This document shows, piece by piece, positions 62,065 through 64,000 of a stretch of 64,000 bases of DNA. Under the pieces are notes generated by a model. The model did no database searches. It saw only the letters and a program-made list of their open reading frames with translations, and was not told where the DNA came from. The stretch is from positions 10,595-74,594 of the forward strand of contig NZ_BAAAEP010000022.1 in NCBI RefSeq assembly GCF_039523075.1, given 5' to 3'. The translations under genes and the position numbers were made by a program. Numbering within the stretch: the first letter of the stretch is position 1; each line of letters begins with the position of its first letter. This stretch comes from Caenispirillum bisanense (GTDB lineage: Bacteria > Pseudomonadota > Alphaproteobacteria > Rhodospirillales > Rhodospirillaceae).

Positions 62065-63201
62065 TCAGCCGGCCAGACGGGCGATGAAGTAGCCTGCCAC
62101 GACGGCGGTGCCGATGACACCGGCGACATTGGGGCCCATGGCGTGCATCAGCAGGAAGTTGTGCGGGTCGGCCTTCTGCCCTTCCACCTGCGACACCCGC
62201 GCCGCCATCGGCACCGCCGACACGCCGGCGGAGCCGATCAGCGGGTTGATGGGGTTCTTCGACAGCTTGTTCATGATCTTGGCCATGATGACGCCGCAGG
62301 CCGTGGAGACGCCGAAGGCCACCACGCCCAGCACCAGGATGCCCAGCGTCTCCACCTGCAGGAACCGCTCGCCGGTCATGGTGATGCCGACCGAGGCGCC
62401 GAGGAAGATGGTGGTGACGTTGATCAGTTCGTTCTGCGCCGCCTTCGACAGCCGTTCGGTGACGCCGCACTCGCGCAGGAAGTTGCCGAGCATGAGCATG
62501 CCGATCAGCGCCGCCGCCGCCGGCACCAGCAGGATCACCAGCACCGTCACCACCACCGCGAAGATCAGCTTTTCGGTGCGGGAGACGGGGCGCAGGCTGC
62601 GCATGCGGATCTTGCGTTCGGCGGGGGTGGTCAGGGCGCGCATGATCGGCGGCTGGATCAGCGGCACCAGCGCCATGTAGCTGTAGGCCGCCACCGCGAT
62701 GGGGGCCAGCAGCTCCGGCGCCAGCTTGTTGGACAGGAAGATGGAGGTCGGGCCGTCGGCGCCGCCGATGATGCCGATGGCCGCCGCCTGTTCCGGCGTG
62801 AAGCCGATCATGATGGCGCCGAAGAAGGTGGCGAACACGCCGAACTGCGCCGCCGCCCCCAGCAGCAGCGTGCGCGGGTTGGCGATCAGCGGCCCGAAGT
62901 CGGTCAGCGCCCCGACGCCGAGGAAGATCAGCGGCGGGAAGATCTCCAGGTGGACGCCCTGGGAGATGTAATAGAACAGGCCGCCGACCGTTTCCGTCAC
63001 CGGGTCGGGCAGGTTCACCAGCCCCTGGGTGGGCAGGTTGGCCAGCAGCGCCCCGAAGGCGATGGGCACCAGCAGCAGCGGCTCGAAGTTCTTGTAGACC
63101 GCGAGGTACAGCAGGCCGGCGATCACCACCCACATCACCCCCATCTGCCAGGTGACATACGGAAAGGCGGTGAGGGACCACAAGTGCGTGAGGGTATCCA
63201 T
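62065..63201 (-). CDS. oadB: Sodium-pumping decarboxylase beta subunit
   Basis: A 378-residue inner-membrane subunit that couples decarboxylation of carboxybiotin to Na+ export. About ten helices are visible. GADGPTSIFLSNKLAPELLAPI contains the conserved Asp of the ion site, and GSAGVSAVPMAARVSQ and NFLLMHAMGPNVAGVIGTAV are also hallmarks of OadB/MmdB/GcdB. It is downstream of a biotin carrier gene and an OadG-like gene. Because the carrier is a separate small protein, the complex resembles methylmalonyl-CoA decarboxylase (Mmd) more than oxaloacetate decarboxylase. Confidence 0.95.
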   Translation of the reverse strand: MDTLTHLWSLTAFPYVTWQMGVMWVVIAGLLYLAVYKNFEPLLLVPIAFGALLANLPTQGLVNLPDPVTETVGGLFYYISQGVHLEIFPPLIFLGVGALTDFGPLIANPRTLLLGAAAQFGVFATFFGAIMIGFTPEQAAAIGIIGGADGPTSIFLSNKLAPELLAPIAVAAYSYMALVPLIQPPIMRALTTPAERKIRMRSLRPVSRTEKLIFAVVVTVLVILLVPAAAALIGMLMLGNFLRECGVTERLSKAAQNELINVTTIFLGASVGITMTGERFLQVETLGILVLGVVAFGVSTACGVIMAKIMNKLSKNPINPLIGSAGVSAVPMAARVSQVEGQKADPHNFLLMHAMGPNVAGVIGTAVVAGYFIARLAG

Positions 63202-63289
63202 GCTGTCGCCTCGGCTGGCTCGCGCTGTCGGGGAAAAGCGGCGGGAGAGGGAGGGAGGAAGGAGGGTGGCAGGCCGGCGGGCCGGGCGG

Positions 63290-63697
63290 TCAGCCCAGCA
63301 CCACCAGCACCTGGCCTTCCTGCACGGTGGTGCCGGCGGCGACCCTGATCTCCCTGACCGTGCCGGGGCGCGGCGCGGGCACGGTGGTGAGCATCTTCAT
63401 GGCCTCCAGCGTGACCACCGACTGGCCCTCGCTGACGGCATCGCCCACCGCCACCTCCACCTTCTGCACGGTGCCGGCCAGCGGGCTGACCACGTCGCCG
63501 GGCCCGGCCGGGGCGGCGGGCGCATTCTGCGGCGCCGGCGCGGCGGCAGCCGGGGCCGGGGCAGCAGCCGGAGCGGCAGCGGGACGGGGCGGAGCGGCCG
63601 GCGCGGCGGTGGGGGCAGGGGCGGTGCCGGCGGCGTCCAGCTCCTCGACCGTGACGTCGTAGGCGGTGCCTTCGACGGTGATGCGGAACTTCCTCAT
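63290..63697 (-). CDS. Biotin carboxyl carrier subunit of a decarboxylase
   Basis: A 135-residue biotin carrier. The N-terminus MRKFRITVEGTAYDVTVEEL is typical of the MmdC/GcdC gamma subunits. An Ala/Pro-rich flexible linker spans about residues 25-65. The biotinyl domain has the EAMKM motif, with biotin on Lys101. It swings the carboxyl group from the carboxyltransferase to the beta subunit. Its ATG overlaps the upstream gene's stop by four bases (63694-63697). The beta subunit gene follows after 88 bases. Confidence 0.93.
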   Translation of the reverse strand: MRKFRITVEGTAYDVTVEELDAAGTAPAPTAAPAAPPRPAAAPAAAPAPAAAAPAPQNAPAAPAGPGDVVSPLAGTVQKVEVAVGDAVSEGQSVVTLEAMKMLTTVPAPRPGTVREIRVAAGTTVQEGQVLVVLG

Positions 63698-64000
63698 GGC
63701 GTCCTCTTGTTCGACGGGCCGGCGCCGGTGGACAGCGGATTGGCCTGGTGGATCGGGTGGGCGACGTGCGGCGGGCCGGGGTGCTGCCAGCCGGCGGCGG
63801 CGCGCCCGCCGTGGCTCGACATGTGCTCGTAGCGGCCTTCGTTGATCCACGCCGGCATGCGGTGCGGCGGCATCACCACGTCGATGATGCGGTGGCGGCC
63901 CGGCACCACCGCGGTGACGGCGGCGGCGAAGGCGGCCAGATGGTGGGCGGCGGTGCTCCACCGGGCCTGGAAGTCGGCCCAGACCCTGGCCGAGACCATG
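63694..64000 (-). CDS. OadG-like small subunit of the decarboxylase (5' part outside the window)
   Basis: About 100 residues are visible before the window edge. The segment LAAFAAAVTAVVPGRHRIIDVV followed by PAWINEGRYEHMSSHGG resembles the cytoplasmic end of OadG/MmdD-type subunits (Trp-x3-Gly-Arg-x-Glu-x-Met). The N-terminal membrane helix expected for the family would lie beyond base 64000. A histidine/proline-rich tail ends the protein. The assignment rests mainly on gene order in front of the biotin carrier and the beta subunit. Confidence 0.55.
   Translation of the reverse strand, partial: MVSARVWADFQARWSTAAHHLAAFAAAVTAVVPGRHRIIDVVMPPHRMPAWINEGRYEHMSSHGGRAAAGWQHPGPPHVAHPIHQANPLSTGAGPSNKRTP

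Noticed and set aside
63290..63961. Biotin carrier with an N-terminal extension of about 88 residues
   Set aside because: The extension is Arg/Pro-rich shadow sequence of the overlapping OadG-like gene. The MRKFRITVEGTAYDV start is the family N-terminus.

Overview
The window is very GC-rich, densely packed chromosomal DNA from an alphaproteobacterium. It most probably comes from the Rhodospirillales (an Azospirillum/Rhodospirillum-type relative). The evidence is the alphaproteobacterial marker mmcB, the uvrC-pgsA-moaD-moaE run, a CheZ-like protein, and frequent GTG starts with four-base stop/start overlaps. I place it no finer than order, and that is inference from gene content. No rRNA, tRNA, CRISPR array, transposase or integrase was seen.

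Layout. 1-8 kb: signalling and export, with a PAS histidine kinase, an ABC-2 exporter pair, a chemoreceptor and two tandem degenerate GGDEF/EAL paralogues. 8-15 kb: envelope sugar genes (UDP-glucuronate decarboxylase, hldE), two tandem I78-type inhibitor lipoproteins, a Sel1/peptidoglycan-binding lipoprotein, a MoeB/ThiF enzyme and a glutamine-synthetase-family enzyme. 15-21 kb: CaxA-type antiporter, pteridine-reductase-like SDR with folB, then uvrC-pgsA-moaD-moaE. 21-26 kb: two divergent AraC regulators, a NADAR protein, an alpha/beta hydrolase and a glycosyltransferase. 26-29 kb: thrS, infC and a CheZ-like gene. 29-33 kb: a phosphoglycerol-transferase-type sulfatase paired with a lipid kinase, then L-lactate dehydrogenase. 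33-36 kb: mmcB and acs, separated by a small AT-rich nuclease-like gene lying between two copies of the mmcB tail plus terminator. 36-39.6 kb: YciI, EVE and Rieske genes, an ornithine-cyclodeaminase-family gene and a bactofilin. 39.6-43 kb: an isolated two-gene operon of unrecognised, highly charged proteins. 43-50 kb: cbiB, then TPR-sulfotransferase, asparagine synthetase and glycosyltransferase genes of less extreme base composition. 50-54 kb: a sensor kinase divergent from a solute-binding protein plus response regulator. 54-64 kb: an S49 protease, a DUF3445 protein, sbtB/sbtA, msrA, a glutamine amidotransferase, a LuxR-type regulator, a nucleoside deoxyribosyltransferase, and the end of a sodium-pumping decarboxylase operon that leaves the window.

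Best leads. (1) The cassette between mmcB and acs, with its duplicated flank. (2) The two-gene operon at 39.7-43.0 kb. (3) The thrS-infC spacer, which can fold into a multi-helix structure ending in a T-tract just before an infC gene whose ribosome binding site points to an ATA start codon. (4) A bipartite motif, TGGCCCTT-N8-TGCGAATC, shared by two unrelated promoter regions. (5) Tandem overlapping GGDEF/EAL paralogues that have lost the catalytic signature residues.
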